Positions 45,227 through 56,075 are shown, counted from the first letter of the stretch. The stretch is DNA of 64,000 bases from Lysobacter alkalisoli (GCF_006547045.1 NZ_CP041242.1:3048001-3112000), one strand, 5' to 3'. Notes: generated by a model from the sequence alone, not told the origin. A program made the numbers and translations.

Positions 45227-46642
45227 TCACGAACGACCGTACACGTCCTCCAGCCGGACGATGTCGTCCTCGCCCAAATAGCTGCCGGACTGGACCTCGA
45301 TCAGCTCGACCGGCTCGGTACCGTTGTTGCGCAGCCGATGCACGCTGCCGAGCGGGATGAAGGTACTTTCGTTCTCGCGCAGGTCGAACACGCTGTCGTC
45401 GCAGGTGACCTCGGCCACCCCGGAAACGACCACCCAGTGCTCGGCGCGGTGGGCGTGTTTCTGCAGGCTCAGCGCGGCACCGGGCTTGACCACGATCCGC
45501 TTGACCTGAAAGCGCGGACCGACGCCGATCGAGTCATAGCTGCCCCAGGGGCGATAGACCTTGCGGTGGAACAGGTGTTCCTGCCGCCCCTCGCCCTTGA
45601 GACGGTCGACGATCGCCTTGACGTCCTGCACCCGGTCCTTGCGCGCCACCAGGGTGGCGTCGGCGGTGTCGATGATGACCAGGTCCTCGACACCGAGGGT
45701 GGCGATCATGCGCCGCTCCGAGGCGCGCACGAGACTGCCCTTGGTGTCGACCGAGATCACGTCGCCCTCGTGGAGGTTGTCGTCGGCATCGCGCTCGGCC
45801 ACCGACCACAGCGACGACCACGAGCCGATGTCGCTCCAGCCGCAGCTGACCGGCACCACCGCAGCGCGGTCGGTTTTCTCCATCACCGCGTAGTCGATCG
45901 AGTCGCTGGGACTGGCGGCGAACATCGCCTCGGGAATACGCGTGAAGTCGAGATCGGACTCGGCCTGCGCATAGGCCTCGCGTACTGTCGCCATCATCTC
46001 CGGCGCATGCTTGCCGAGCTCTTCCAGATAGCGATCGGCGCGAAACAGGAACATGCCCGAATTCCAGGCATAGGTGCCTTCGGCAAGATAGCGCTCTGCG
46101 GTGGCCAGGTCGGGCTTCTCGACGAAGCTCTCGATCCGGTAGCCGCCATCCGTACCGAGTGCGTCACCGCGGAGGATGTAGCCGTAACCGGTCTCGGCGT
46201 AGTCGGGCTTGATCCCGAACGCGACCAGACAGCCCTCGTCGCCCAGCGCACGGGCGGTGTCGACGGCGGTACGGAATGCGGCTTCGTCCTCGATCAGATG
46301 ATCGGCCGGCATCACCAGCAGGGTAGCGCCGGGATCGCGTGCCAGCACGTGCATTGCCGCCAGCGCGATCGCCGGTGCGGTATTGCGCGCGACCGGCTCC
46401 AGCACGATGCCGCCGCTGGGCACGCCGACCGCCTGCAGCTGCTCGCCGACCATGAACCGGTGGTCCTCGCTGCAGACCGTCACCGGTGGTTGCACGCCCT
46501 CGAGGGCATGCGCGCGCAGCACGGTCTCCTGGAACAGCGACCGGTCGCCCATCAGGGCCAGGAACTGCTTGGGCTGGTTCTGCCGCGACAGCGGCCACAG
46601 GCGGGTGCCGCTGCCGCCGCTCAGTACCACGGGATGGAGCAT
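45227..46642 (-). CDS. xanB: Bifunctional mannose-1-phosphate guanylyltransferase / mannose-6-phosphate isomerase
   Basis: The start at 46642 (MLHPVVLSGGSGTRLWPLSR) gives 471 residues. The N-terminal nucleotidyltransferase has the GGSGTRLWP loop and FVEKPD; the C-terminal type II PMI cupin has PWGSYDSI, QKHAHRAEHWVVV and the final EVQSGSYLGEDDIVR. It converts fructose-6-phosphate-derived Man-6-P and Man-1-P toward GDP-mannose, used for exopolysaccharide and LPS. In Xanthomonas this enzyme is XanB. Its partner XanA is not in the window. Confidence 0.93.
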   Translation of the reverse strand: MLHPVVLSGGSGTRLWPLSRQNQPKQFLALMGDRSLFQETVLRAHALEGVQPPVTVCSEDHRFMVGEQLQAVGVPSGGIVLEPVARNTAPAIALAAMHVLARDPGATLLVMPADHLIEDEAAFRTAVDTARALGDEGCLVAFGIKPDYAETGYGYILRGDALGTDGGYRIESFVEKPDLATAERYLAEGTYAWNSGMFLFRADRYLEELGKHAPEMMATVREAYAQAESDLDFTRIPEAMFAASPSDSIDYAVMEKTDRAAVVPVSCGWSDIGSWSSLWSVAERDADDNLHEGDVISVDTKGSLVRASERRMIATLGVEDLVIIDTADATLVARKDRVQDVKAIVDRLKGEGRQEHLFHRKVYRPWGSYDSIGVGPRFQVKRIVVKPGAALSLQKHAHRAEHWVVVSGVAEVTCDDSVFDLRENESTFIPLGSVHRLRNNGTEPVELIEVQSGSYLGEDDIVRLEDVYGRS

Positions 46643-46849
46643 GATTCGCCTCGTTCCTTGTCGGACTGCGTGACCGGCACAGCATAGACCAGTCATCTCC
46701 CCATCCGGATTCACGCCAAGGCAGACACGATCCGGCCAGGCACACCCCGCCCAACCCGCAGTCGCAGGCGATGGAATTCGCCCCGTGAACCCCCTGGGCC
46801 TCCCTTGTGGAACGCGGGACATTCGCATGCGTATGGATTCAGACTCGGC

Positions 46850-46855
46850 TAGAAT
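46850..46855 (+). promoter_or_regulatory. Possible -10 element of the etfBA operon
   Basis: TAGAAT lies about 50 bases before the etfB start. No good -35 is visible at the right spacing. Confidence 0.3.
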
Positions 46856-46905
46856 CCGGGACCCTCGGCCTCTTTCGGCATGCAATCCAAAGGAACCCCC
46901 ACTCG

Positions 46906-47652
46906 ATGAAGATCCTGGTCGGTTACAAGCGCGTGGTGGACTTCAACGTCCGCATCCAGGTCAAGCCGGATGGCTCCGACGTCGTCACCGACGGCGTCAA
47001 GCTGTCGCCCAACCCCTTCGACGAAATCGCGCTGGAAGAAGCCCTGCGCCTGCGCGACAAGGGCGTTGCGACCGAGGTCGTGGTCGCCACGATCGCGCCG
47101 GCCGACGCCCAGGCGCACCTGCGCAACGGCCTGGCGATGGGCGCCAACCGCGCCATCCACGTGGTCAGCGACGGCCCGATCCAGCCGCTGACCGCCGCGC
47201 GCACCTTTCTCAAGCTGATCGAGAAGGAGCAGCCGGATCTGGTGATCCTCGGCAAGCAGGCGATCGACGACGATGCCAACCAGACCGGCCAGATGCTGGC
47301 CACGCTGTGGGGCCGCCCGCAGGCGACCTTCGCTTCGAAGCTGGACATCGCTGACGGCAAGGCGACCGTGACCCGCGAGGTCGATGCCGGCCTGGAGACG
47401 CTGGAAGTCGACCTGCCGGCCGTGGTCACCACCGACCTGCGCCTGAACGAGCCTCGCTTCATCAAGCTGCCGGACATCATGAAGGCCAAGAGCAAGCCGA
47501 TCGACACCATTGCGTTCGCCGACCTGGCCGTCGACACCGGCGACACGCTGAAGACCACCGCCTACGCCCCGCCGCCGAAGCGCAGCAAGGGCGTGATGGT
47601 CAAGGACGCGGCCGAACTGGTCGCCGCACTGAAGCAGAAGGGGTTGCTGTAA
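46906..47652 (+). CDS. etfB: Electron transfer flavoprotein beta subunit
   Basis: The 248-residue protein starts MKILVGYKRVVDFNVRI after AAGGAA. The NPFDEIALEEALRL segment, GKQAIDDDANQTGQ and the family signature around VTTDLRLNEPRF are present. EtfB binds AMP structurally and docks with dehydrogenases. Its stop overlaps the etfA start (TAATG). Confidence 0.96.
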   Translation: MKILVGYKRVVDFNVRIQVKPDGSDVVTDGVKLSPNPFDEIALEEALRLRDKGVATEVVVATIAPADAQAHLRNGLAMGANRAIHVVSDGPIQPLTAARTFLKLIEKEQPDLVILGKQAIDDDANQTGQMLATLWGRPQATFASKLDIADGKATVTREVDAGLETLEVDLPAVVTTDLRLNEPRFIKLPDIMKAKSKPIDTIAFADLAVDTGDTLKTTAYAPPPKRSKGVMVKDAAELVAALKQKGLL

Positions 47653-48593
47653 TGAGCAAGGTACTGATCGTCGCCGAACACCTGGACGGCAAGCTGAACG
47701 CCTCCACCGCCAAGTGCGTGTCCGCCGCGCAGGCGCTTTCGCCCAAGTCCATCGACATCGTCGTGCTGGCCGCCGACCCGTCCACGATCGCCGCCGAGGC
47801 CGCGCAGATCACTGGCGTGTCCAAGGTGCTGGCCGTCGCCAACGACGCCAACGCCCACGCCGTCGCCCAAGTGCTGGCCCCGCAGGTCGCCAAGCTGGCC
47901 AACGGCTACAGCCATGTGTTCGGCCCGTCGACCACCTTCGGCAAGGACCTGATGCCCTGCATCGCCGCCCTGCTCGGCGTCGCCCAAGTCTCGGACATCA
48001 TGGCGGTCGAAGGCAGCCACGTCTTCAAGCGCCCGATCTACGCCGGCAACGCGATCATCACCGTCGAGGCCCCGGCCGACCACACCGTGGTCGCGACCGT
48101 GCGCACCGCCTCGTGGCCGGAAGCCGGCATGGGCGGCAACGCCGCGGTGGAAGCGGCATCGGTCGACGCCGAACTGCCGACCCATACCCGCTTCGTCGGC
48201 CTCGAGGCCGGCAGCAGCGATCGCCCCGACCTGCAGAGCGCGAAACGCGTCGTCTCCGGTGGCCGCGGCGTCGGCTCGGCCGAAAACTTCAAGATCATCT
48301 TCGATTTCGCCGACAAGCTCGGCGCCGGCGTCGGCGCCTCGCGCGCCGCGGTCGATGCCGGCTACGTGCCGAACGAAATGCAGGTCGGCCAGACCGGCAA
48401 GATCATCGCCCCCGAACTCTACGTCGCCATCGGCATCTCCGGCGCGATCCAGCACCTGACCGGCATCAAGGATGCTGGCACCATCGTCGCGATCAACAAG
48501 GATGCCGACGCACCGATCTTCGAGATCGCGGACATCGGCCTGGTGGGCGATCTGTTCAAGGTGTTGCCAGAACTCGAGCAGGCGCTGAGCTGA
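47652..48593 (+). CDS. etfA: Electron transfer flavoprotein alpha subunit
   Basis: The 313-residue protein has the N-terminal ETF domain and a C-terminal FAD-binding domain with [24 protein letters not shown] and [13 protein letters not shown]. It carries the FAD that shuttles electrons to ETF-QO, encoded at 41883. It is co-transcribed with etfB; the GT2 gene follows by 81 bases and may share the transcript. Confidence 0.96.
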   Translation: MSKVLIVAEHLDGKLNASTAKCVSAAQALSPKSIDIVVLAADPSTIAAEAAQITGVSKVLAVANDANAHAVAQVLAPQVAKLANGYSHVFGPSTTFGKDLMPCIAALLGVAQVSDIMAVEGSHVFKRPIYAGNAIITVEAPADHTVVATVRTASWPEAGMGGNAAVEAASVDAELPTHTRFVGLEAGSSDRPDLQSAKRVVSGGRGVGSAENFKIIFDFADKLGAGVGASRAAVDAGYVPNEMQVGQTGKIIAPELYVAIGISGAIQHLTGIKDAGTIVAINKDADAPIFEIADIGLVGDLFKVLPELEQALS

Positions 48594-48674
48594 CAAGCAT
48601 CGTTGGACTCAAAAGCGATGGAGTGCAGGCTACCAGACACCGCCAAGGCGGTTGATGCAAATCCCGGGGCAGCG

Positions 48675-49631
48675 ATGAGTGTCCCGCGGATTGCGGTGGT
48701 AATCCCGTGTTACCGCGTCCGCCGGCACATCCTGGACGTCATTGCCAGCATTCCCGCGTTCGTCGAGCTGATCCTGGTGGTCGACGATGCCTGCCCTGAA
48801 GGGTCCGGCGATTTCGTGCAGTCGCAATGCAGCGACGGCCGTGCCGTCGTGATCCGCCGTGAAACCAACGGCGGCGTGGGCGCTGCAGTCATCAGCGGCT
48901 ACCAGGAAGCGCTGGCACGCGGCGCCGACATCATCGTCAAGATCGACGGTGACGGCCAGATGGATCCCGCGCAACTGCCCGCCCTGATCACGCCGTTGCT
49001 GCGTGGCGAGGCCGACTACGCCAAGGGCAACCGGTTCTTCGACGTCGAAGTGGTACGACGAATGCCGAAGCAGCGCCTCGTCGGCAACGCCGTGCTGTCG
49101 TTCATGAACAAGATGTCCAGCGGGTACTGGAGCCTGTTCGATCCCACCAACGGCTACACCGCCATCCATGCGACCGCGCTGCGATGCCTTCCACTGGACA
49201 AGGTCAGCCCGCGTTACTTCTTCGAGACGGACCTGCTGTTCCGGCTCAACACGGTCAACGCCGTCGTCGAGGACGTGCCCATGCCGGCGCACTATGGCGA
49301 CGAGATCAGCAACCTGCGGATCGGGCGCGTGATCGGACCGTTCCTGGCCGGGCACCTGCGAAATCTGGGTAAACGGATTTTCTACAAGTACTTCCTGCGC
49401 GATTTTTCGGTGGCTTCATTGCAACTGGTCGCAGGCTCGGCATTGCTGCTGTTCGGCATGGCACATGGCAGTTACCACTGGTGGCTGTCCGTATCGACCG
49501 GGATCGCCGCAACCACCGGGACGGTGATCCTCGCTGCGCTGTCGGTCCTGGCCGGTCTGCAACTGCTGCTGGCTTTCCTGGCCTACGATATGACCACGGT
49601 GCCAAGACGTCCGTTGCAGCAGAGGGATTGA
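48675..49631 (+). CDS. GT2 glycosyltransferase with C-terminal membrane helices (DPM1/GtrB-like)
   Basis: With the ATG at 48675 ([14 protein letters not shown]) the protein has 318 residues; longer starts are possible. The GT-A fold shows [17 protein letters not shown], the D-G-D motif [10 protein letters not shown] and [11 protein letters not shown]. Two hydrophobic helices close the chain (about 250-310). This is the polyprenyl-phosphate sugar synthase layout, which loads a sugar onto a lipid carrier for later transfer outside. It converges on the DUF2142 gene with one base between the stops. Confidence 0.85.
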   Translation: MSVPRIAVVIPCYRVRRHILDVIASIPAFVELILVVDDACPEGSGDFVQSQCSDGRAVVIRRETNGGVGAAVISGYQEALARGADIIVKIDGDGQMDPAQLPALITPLLRGEADYAKGNRFFDVEVVRRMPKQRLVGNAVLSFMNKMSSGYWSLFDPTNGYTAIHATALRCLPLDKVSPRYFFETDLLFRLNTVNAVVEDVPMPAHYGDEISNLRIGRVIGPFLAGHLRNLGKRIFYKYFLRDFSVASLQLVAGSALLLFGMAHGSYHWWLSVSTGIAATTGTVILAALSVLAGLQLLLAFLAYDMTTVPRRPLQQRD

Positions 49632-49632
49632 G

Positions 49633-51564
49633 TCAAGGACGGCCCACCACGAAGTACGCCAAATACATCTGGCGCAGGGCATCCACGTTGATCGCCACCA
49701 CCACCAGCAGCATCCACGCCACCAGCAACACGCGGATGCCGGCAGGCGAGCGCAGCGAGCTCCAGGTCAGGGCGAATGCCGCCGCCGGGATGAAGTACCG
49801 CCCCTGCAATCCTTCGATCGCCGGGTGGCCAAGCGGAGTCCACAGGAAAAACAGCGGCAAGGCCACCAGGACCAATGACCCGAGCACGGCAGCCCACGCC
49901 AATCCAAGGACGCGCCACGGCTCCCGCGACACACCATTGGCCCAGAACGCAGCCAACAGCGCCGACATGCCTGCAGCGTAAGCCCAGCCCGACAACCTGA
50001 CATCGAGCCAGCCCAGCACACCAATCATCCGCTCCAGCTGCAGCAGCCCTCGTTCACCTGTATAGGTACTCACCAACATCCGCAGGAACGTCACCGGCTC
50101 GCTTGCAAGCAAGGCCAGGTTGGCCGCCGGGTCCACGCCCTTCAGTACCGGTGCGTTGTCCGATGCCGACAATGCCCACGCCACGTGGATCGCCCACGGC
50201 AGGGCGACATGCAGGGCCAGCGCACGAGCAAAGGATTTTCCGGCCCGGTCATAGGCGGGCTTGCAGAACAGCAAGCATGCCAGTACCCACGCCGCGCCTG
50301 GCTTCAACAATGCGATCACCAAGGCCAGCGTCCACAGCGCCGGGGCCGCTTTCCCGGGCGTGACCTTGCCCCCCGCGATCCCCGACACCAGGCCTAGCCA
50401 CGCCAGGCTGGCGGCAATCGTCAGCGAGTCGGCCGAAATCGACGCCATCTGGAACAGGCTCATCGGCAGGAGGGCCACCAGCAGCAACGCCCACTTCCCG
50501 CGCACAGCCTTCGACAGTCCCCACGCGACCAGCGCCGTGGCCAGCAGCAGATTCAACAAACGCGACAGGTAAAGGAAGGTCCCGAACGACGCCCCTGTCA
50601 TGCACGAGGCCTTGAACAACCCGGCCGGCAGCAGGTGCTGGTGCGGAAAGTACCCGTCCGCACCGCGGGGTAACGCGACCGTTTCCGGCTCGCAGGCCAG
50701 CGGCTGGTTCGCCTGCTGCTGCAACTGCCCGTACGTGAAGGGCGTCTTGTTGATCAAATAGTCGCTGAAAGGACCGTACATCGCATGCGTGCTCGGCATC
50801 GGCCGACCATCGGCATTTCCAAACGGCACGCCTTCACCGATCTTCACGATCTTGGCCAGGTGCGCCGCCTCATCCGGCACCGCTCCCGGTGGAGTGATCG
50901 CGATGAAAGCGATTCCGAACGCCAACATCAATGGCACGCACACCAGCACGATCCGTCGTTCCAGCACAAAGAAGCCGGGCCACGTCGGCATGGACTCGAT
51001 CGCTCGCGACCACGATTTCCTGTGCACGACCGCAAACGTTGAGAGGAACACGCCGATCAGGAGCAACGCCCAGTCACGGATGCCACGCCAGTGTCCGGCC
51101 CTGTCGATCGTGTCGAGCGAGGCACCGGTGAAACGCAACGAGAACAACGGATCGACCGCCTGCGGCGACGTCGTCACCACTAGACAGTCCTGCGAACGTT
51201 GGAGTTCGACGCGGTCGCCCCCCAGGATTTCGAACTGACCCGCCACTCCCGCAACACTCAGTCCACACAAGCGGGTCACGTCACCATTCGGCGGATCCAC
51301 TCGCAGGAACCTCGCATCCTTTCCGCCTACCTCCAGACGCCGGGCCGTCGTGGACGGGCCGACGGGCCACCAGCGCGACCGCCTCTCGGACCAACGCCCG
51401 GCCCTGTCATGGAAAACTTGGAGCCATCCGGTCGACTGCGCCTGCAGGGTGAACTCAATTGCTACCCGACTGCGGACGTGCGACATCAGGGCCAGCCCGA
51501 CCAACGTCGCCAGAATCAAGCCGACAATGATCCTGCCGTGGGGAATGCGAGATGTGGCATCCAT
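49633..51564 (-). CDS. DUF2142 polytopic membrane protein
   Basis: The 643-residue protein has about 12 membrane helices. A first helix and an approximately 110-residue soluble loop come before the main body, which carries the DUF2142 motif PPGAVPDEAAHLAK (about residue 225). The family resembles GT-C type glycosyltransferases, where an acidic residue in the first loop is catalytic. It may use a lipid-linked sugar from the neighbouring GT2 (inference). It starts 14 bases downstream of the two-domain GT2 gene. Confidence 0.82.
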   Translation of the reverse strand: MDATSRIPHGRIIVGLILATLVGLALMSHVRSRVAIEFTLQAQSTGWLQVFHDRAGRWSERRSRWWPVGPSTTARRLEVGGKDARFLRVDPPNGDVTRLCGLSVAGVAGQFEILGGDRVELQRSQDCLVVTTSPQAVDPLFSLRFTGASLDTIDRAGHWRGIRDWALLLIGVFLSTFAVVHRKSWSRAIESMPTWPGFFVLERRIVLVCVPLMLAFGIAFIAITPPGAVPDEAAHLAKIVKIGEGVPFGNADGRPMPSTHAMYGPFSDYLINKTPFTYGQLQQQANQPLACEPETVALPRGADGYFPHQHLLPAGLFKASCMTGASFGTFLYLSRLLNLLLATALVAWGLSKAVRGKWALLLVALLPMSLFQMASISADSLTIAASLAWLGLVSGIAGGKVTPGKAAPALWTLALVIALLKPGAAWVLACLLFCKPAYDRAGKSFARALALHVALPWAIHVAWALSASDNAPVLKGVDPAANLALLASEPVTFLRMLVSTYTGERGLLQLERMIGVLGWLDVRLSGWAYAAGMSALLAAFWANGVSREPWRVLGLAWAAVLGSLVLVALPLFFLWTPLGHPAIEGLQGRYFIPAAAFALTWSSLRSPAGIRVLLVAWMLLVVVAINVDALRQMYLAYFVVGRP

Positions 51565-51578
51565 GCGAATGGCCTGGA

Positions 51579-53924
51579 TCAGGGCGCGATATCCCGCCTG
51601 CCATCGGCATTCCTGGGCGGGAACGACAACGCAAAGTTGAGATCCTGCAAGCTCAGGTTGGGGTTATAAGCGGGATCGCGCAGCAACATACCGTCCCATC
51701 GATTCATCATGAACTGGACCTCTCCTGAAAATCGCTTCTTCTTAGCCTCGGTATCTTCGCTGCCACGCGATGCAGATTCATGGTGGTACAGCTCGGCGAA
51801 CGGCGTCCAGACGTTGCGATAACCAGCCTCGCGCAGGCGAAGGCAGAAGTCGATGTCATTGAAGGCCACCGCCAGCGTTTCATCCAGCCCGCCAAGCTGC
51901 TCGAACCTCTCCCGCTTGACCAGCAGGCAGGCGCCCGTAACGGCTGACAGGCCCTGCGCAACCCGCACTCGCCCACCATGCCCAGGGTAGCCCTTCACCA
52001 TTCCGGCATATGCGTGCGCCGCCACCCCGTGCACACCGAGGATCACGCCCGCATGCTGGATCGTGTCGTTGGGGTAGTACAGCATTGCTCCGACCGCACC
52101 TACATCCGGACGGATCGCATGCGACACCATCTCCTCCAGCCAATCGGGGGTGATCACCTCGATGTCGTTGTTGACGAGCCCGATTACTTCGCCATCGCAC
52201 TGTGCGATTGCCCAGTTGTTGATCGCCGAGTAATTGAATGGCGCGTCGTAACGCAACACGCGAACCTGGTCGACACCCCTCAATGACTCCAGGTACTCGA
52301 CCGCATCGGGCTCGGAGGAGCCATTGTCGACGACCACGATCTCGAAGTCGCGGTACGTCGAACGCTGCAGGATGCTGTCGATGCAAAGCCGCAACAGACC
52401 GGCCTTGTCCCGCGTCGGCACCACCAGGCTGACTTTCGGCCTGGGTGAGGGCAGCGGCCAGCGCACCCGATAGTGGCCGTGCGACAGCTCTTCGGCCCGT
52501 GCGCCCGTGCCACTCCGGGACAGCTGCTCGTCGACGGCACGAACACCTGCTGTTGCGGCGTAGTCCTTCGCATCACGTGTCAGGGCCGTAGACCCCGGGA
52601 TGGCCCGCCAGTGATAGAGCACCTTGGGGATGTGTCGGATCTGCGACGGCAGCAGGCATTCGGTGCAACGAAGGATGAGGTCATGGTCCTGGCTGCCCTC
52701 GAACCCCTTGCGAAAACCGCCCACGGCACGCACCAGCTCCGTCCTTATCACGGTCAGGTGGCAGACGTAGTTCTGGCTACGCAGCAGGTCCGGATCCCAG
52801 TCGGGTTTGAAGTAGGGGTCGAAACGGCGACCTTCGGCATCGATCTTGTCCTCGTCCGAATACAACAGGCCGATATCCGGCGCCTCCATGATGGCCTCGG
52901 CCATTTCAAGCAAGGCGTGTGGCCGCAGCTCGTCATCGTGGTCGAGCAACGCCACGAAATCGCCACTGGCCATTTCCAGCGCCGAGTTCGAGGCTTCGGA
53001 AATGTGCCCGTTGCTTTCGCGGCGAACCGCGACTATGCGTGGGTCGGAACCTGCATATTCACGGATGACCTCCATGACCTTCGGGTCGGACGATGCATCA
53101 TCGGCAATACAGAGTTGCCAGTTCGGGTACACCTGCGCCTGCACGCTTTCGATGCACTTGCGCAACCAGCGTTCCGGGGTCTGGTAGGTGGGCAACAATA
53201 CGGAGATCAATGGCTTCACGGGGCCGAGCCGGGCGACGCGATCACCGAGCTCGCCTATCATCGCGCTGCCCAATGTGTCGAACCGCAACACCCAGCCCTC
53301 GTAGTCGCCAAGTTCACGTGGATGCAACCGCTTCCGGTAGCTGGAGAACAGTCGCGCCGTTGCCGTCGAGACACCTGCGCCCAAGCAATCGCTCAGGAAC
53401 CGCCCACCACGGGCGAGGGCTCTGGCGAGGCCGGAGCCCTCGCCCTCCAGCGGCACCAGCATCTTCCAGAGGGCGTTCGCCCGGGTGAGCCGGCAAATGC
53501 CGAACCTGCCCATCCGGAATCTCAGGATCCCGCTTCCGGGAGAGAAGCGGAGCCCCGTTACGTCGTATTTCAATAGGACCAGGGCCCTGACCCGACCGTT
53601 TCTGTCCGGATCGGGCAGAAGGATCTGGTGGTCTCCGTCGCTTCCAGGCACATACGCAAGGTACAGGCACGGCACTAGAGTCGATTCGTCCGTGGAATTC
53701 AACTGCCCGCTGACCTCGTACCAGCCGGCAGGCAAGGCGAACGAACCCTTCGTGCCAAAGCCAGAGCGCTCGCCACGCGACCGCCATTCAGGACCATCTT
53801 CGCCATCGATCGGCTCAAGGAAGGCGTCCGGCCACAACTCGACCGCGACCGGGGGTTCTCCCGCGCGAGCCACGACTTCCCAGCGCACGGCCTCCTCCGA
53901 CTTCCTCGACACGACCCTCGGCAC
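51579..53924 (-). CDS. Two-domain GT2 glycosyltransferase with N-terminal accessory region
   Basis: Two GT-A domains are clear: the first has ISVLLPTYQTPERWL, IADDASSDP and LLDHDDELR; the second has VSLVVPTRDKAGLL, VVVDNGSS and VNNDIEVI. An N-terminal beta-rich region of about 200 residues precedes them. The start is uncertain: the GTG at 53924, six bases after GGAGG, gives 781 residues, but upstream GTG/TTG codons up to about 54029 are open. Such tandem enzymes build repeating O-antigen or capsule units. It forms an operon with the DUF2142 gene. Confidence 0.85.
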   Translation of the reverse strand: MPRVVSRKSEEAVRWEVVARAGEPPVAVELWPDAFLEPIDGEDGPEWRSRGERSGFGTKGSFALPAGWYEVSGQLNSTDESTLVPCLYLAYVPGSDGDHQILLPDPDRNGRVRALVLLKYDVTGLRFSPGSGILRFRMGRFGICRLTRANALWKMLVPLEGEGSGLARALARGGRFLSDCLGAGVSTATARLFSSYRKRLHPRELGDYEGWVLRFDTLGSAMIGELGDRVARLGPVKPLISVLLPTYQTPERWLRKCIESVQAQVYPNWQLCIADDASSDPKVMEVIREYAGSDPRIVAVRRESNGHISEASNSALEMASGDFVALLDHDDELRPHALLEMAEAIMEAPDIGLLYSDEDKIDAEGRRFDPYFKPDWDPDLLRSQNYVCHLTVIRTELVRAVGGFRKGFEGSQDHDLILRCTECLLPSQIRHIPKVLYHWRAIPGSTALTRDAKDYAATAGVRAVDEQLSRSGTGARAEELSHGHYRVRWPLPSPRPKVSLVVPTRDKAGLLRLCIDSILQRSTYRDFEIVVVDNGSSEPDAVEYLESLRGVDQVRVLRYDAPFNYSAINNWAIAQCDGEVIGLVNNDIEVITPDWLEEMVSHAIRPDVGAVGAMLYYPNDTIQHAGVILGVHGVAAHAYAGMVKGYPGHGGRVRVAQGLSAVTGACLLVKRERFEQLGGLDETLAVAFNDIDFCLRLREAGYRNVWTPFAELYHHESASRGSEDTEAKKKRFSGEVQFMMNRWDGMLLRDPAYNPNLSLQDLNFALSFPPRNADGRRDIAP

Positions 53925-54102
53925 CAACGCCCTCCAGGATGTTACGACGGCCGACAATGCCGCACGGTAGCCGGATAGCTTATCCGCAGTCTCTCGCCTG
54001 CCCAAGGCTCCGCCCTCCCGAGCTTTCACCCGGTTCAAGGTAGAATGCCGCCCCGCAGGGCCTGCCGGCCTCCGCTGGACCACGTATCCCGTAAGGAACT
54101 GA

Positions 54103-55893
54103 ATGGGCGAAATCACCAGTGCTTTCGGCTGGCAAGGCTGGCTGACCATCGCGGTCATCGTCGCGACCCTCGGTTTGTTGTTGTGGGAGCGCTTCACCCC
54201 CGACAAGGTGCTCGCGGGGGCGGCAGCCGTGCTGATGGCCAGCGGCGTGCTCACCCCCGCACAGGCGCTGGGCGGGTTCTGGAACCCCGGCGTGCTGACC
54301 GTGGCCCTGCTGTTCGTGCTGGTGGCGGCGCTCAAGACCACCGGGGCAATCCGCTGGATCGGCGACTGGGTGCTTGGCCGGCCGAATGGCACGCTGCATG
54401 CACAGGCACGTCTGGTCGGTATTTCCGCCCCGCTCAGCGCCTTCATCAACAACACCCCGATCGTGGCAATGCTGACCTCGGCAGTGGAGCAATGGAGCCG
54501 GCAACGCGGCATCGCCCCGTCCAAACTGCTGATGCCAATGAACTACGCCACCATCCTCGGCGGCATGTGCACCCTGGTCGGCACCAGTACCAATCTCATC
54601 GTCTCCGGGCTGGTATTGCAGGCGGGCCTGCCGGGCCTGCATATGTTCACCCCGCTCGGTGTCGGCGCCGTGGCGGCGCTTGCGGGCATTGCCTACTTGT
54701 TGACGCTCGGTCGCTGGCTGCTGCCGCAGCGTCGCTCCACCCTGCAGCAGGCGGTGGCCGATGTCCGCGAGTACACCGTGGAGATGCTGGTCGAGGATGA
54801 GGGCGGGCTGGCCGGCAAGACCATCGATGAGGCCCGCCTGCGCCACCTGTCCGGCTCCTATCTGCTGGAACTGGTGCGTGGCGACATCGTGCATGCCGCG
54901 GTCAGCCCGCAGGTCAGGCTGCGCGCTGGCGACCGTCTGGTCTTCGTCGGCCAGACCGACGCCGTACGTGAGCTGCGCCAGCTGCCCGGCCTGCGCCCAG
55001 CGACCGAGCAGGTGTTCAAGGTCGACGACGCCGGTGGCCAACGCACCCTGGTCGAGGTCGTGCTGTCACGCTTCAGCCCGGCGGTCGGCCGGACTCTGGT
55101 CGAGTCGGCCTTCCGCAGCCGCTACAACGCGGCGGTGATTGCGATCTCCCATCATGGCCAGCGCCTGCATCGCAAACCGGGCAGCATCGTGTTGCAGCCG
55201 GGCGACACGCTGCTGATCGAGACCGACAGAGGCTTCCTCGAACGCCATGGCCGCTCGCCGGACTTCCTGATCGCCAGCCAGATCGACGGTCCGGCCCGGG
55301 TCGATGGCCGCCGGGCGCTCACTGCGCTGGGCATCGTGGGGCTGATGATTCTCGCCAATACCCTGCTCGGGGTGAACATCCTTTACTCGGCGCTGGGCGC
55401 CGCGGTGGCCGCGATCGCGGCGCGCTGCGTCAGTCTGGCCGAGCTGCGCAGCAGCCTGGACCTGCGCCTGCTGGTGGTGATCGCCTGCGCGTTCGCGCTG
55501 GGCGCGGCGCTGAAGCAGAGCGGCGTGGCAGAGGTGGTAGCGGCATCATTGACGGACTGGGCTGGAGGGGACCCGTTCTGGACCCTGGTGCTGGTCTACG
55601 TCGCCGCGGTCGTGTTCACCGAGATGCTGACCAACAACGCCGCCGCGGTGCTGATGTTCCCGATAGGCATGGCCGCCGCCCAGCAACTGGGAGTGGCACC
55701 AATGCCATTCGTGATCGCGGTAATGATGGGCGCCTCGGCCGGCTTCATCACCCCGATCGGCTACCAGACCAACATGATGATCTACGGCCCGGGCGGCTAT
55801 CGTTTTTCCGACTACGTGCGGGTCGGGCTACCCTTGTCCATCACCGTCGGAATCGCGGTACTGTGGGCGATTCCGCGTTTATGGCCGTTTTAA
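54103..55893 (+). CDS. SLC13-family permease, probable sulfate transporter
   Basis: The 596-residue protein has two membrane blocks (about 10-195 and 400-595) split by two RCK_C/TrkA_C-like domains (about 215-370). INNTPIVAML with GTSTNLIVSG and the later MLTNNAAAVLMFP with GYQTNMMIYGPGGY are SLC13/DASS signatures. It starts after AAGGAACTG. Position just upstream of cysD and cysNC strongly suggests sulfate as substrate, as in other bacterial SLC13-cys pairings. Confidence 0.85.
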   Translation: MGEITSAFGWQGWLTIAVIVATLGLLLWERFTPDKVLAGAAAVLMASGVLTPAQALGGFWNPGVLTVALLFVLVAALKTTGAIRWIGDWVLGRPNGTLHAQARLVGISAPLSAFINNTPIVAMLTSAVEQWSRQRGIAPSKLLMPMNYATILGGMCTLVGTSTNLIVSGLVLQAGLPGLHMFTPLGVGAVAALAGIAYLLTLGRWLLPQRRSTLQQAVADVREYTVEMLVEDEGGLAGKTIDEARLRHLSGSYLLELVRGDIVHAAVSPQVRLRAGDRLVFVGQTDAVRELRQLPGLRPATEQVFKVDDAGGQRTLVEVVLSRFSPAVGRTLVESAFRSRYNAAVIAISHHGQRLHRKPGSIVLQPGDTLLIETDRGFLERHGRSPDFLIASQIDGPARVDGRRALTALGIVGLMILANTLLGVNILYSALGAAVAAIAARCVSLAELRSSLDLRLLVVIACAFALGAALKQSGVAEVVAASLTDWAGGDPFWTLVLVYVAAVVFTEMLTNNAAAVLMFPIGMAAAQQLGVAPMPFVIAVMMGASAGFITPIGYQTNMMIYGPGGYRFSDYVRVGLPLSITVGIAVLWAIPRLWPF

Positions 55894-56075
55894 TCGGGTG
55901 GCAGGACCGGCATTGGTCGCGGAAACCTGCCCGCGTTATGGGCTTATCACCCCGACTCATTTTCACCAGTCGTACGAAAGCTGAATACTGCATTCTCCAG
56001 CGTGGCCGGGTCGCGCTCCTCTGTTAACCTTCCCGTCTTTCCGGAATCACATCCCACAAGGCTCCCGAAACCGCA

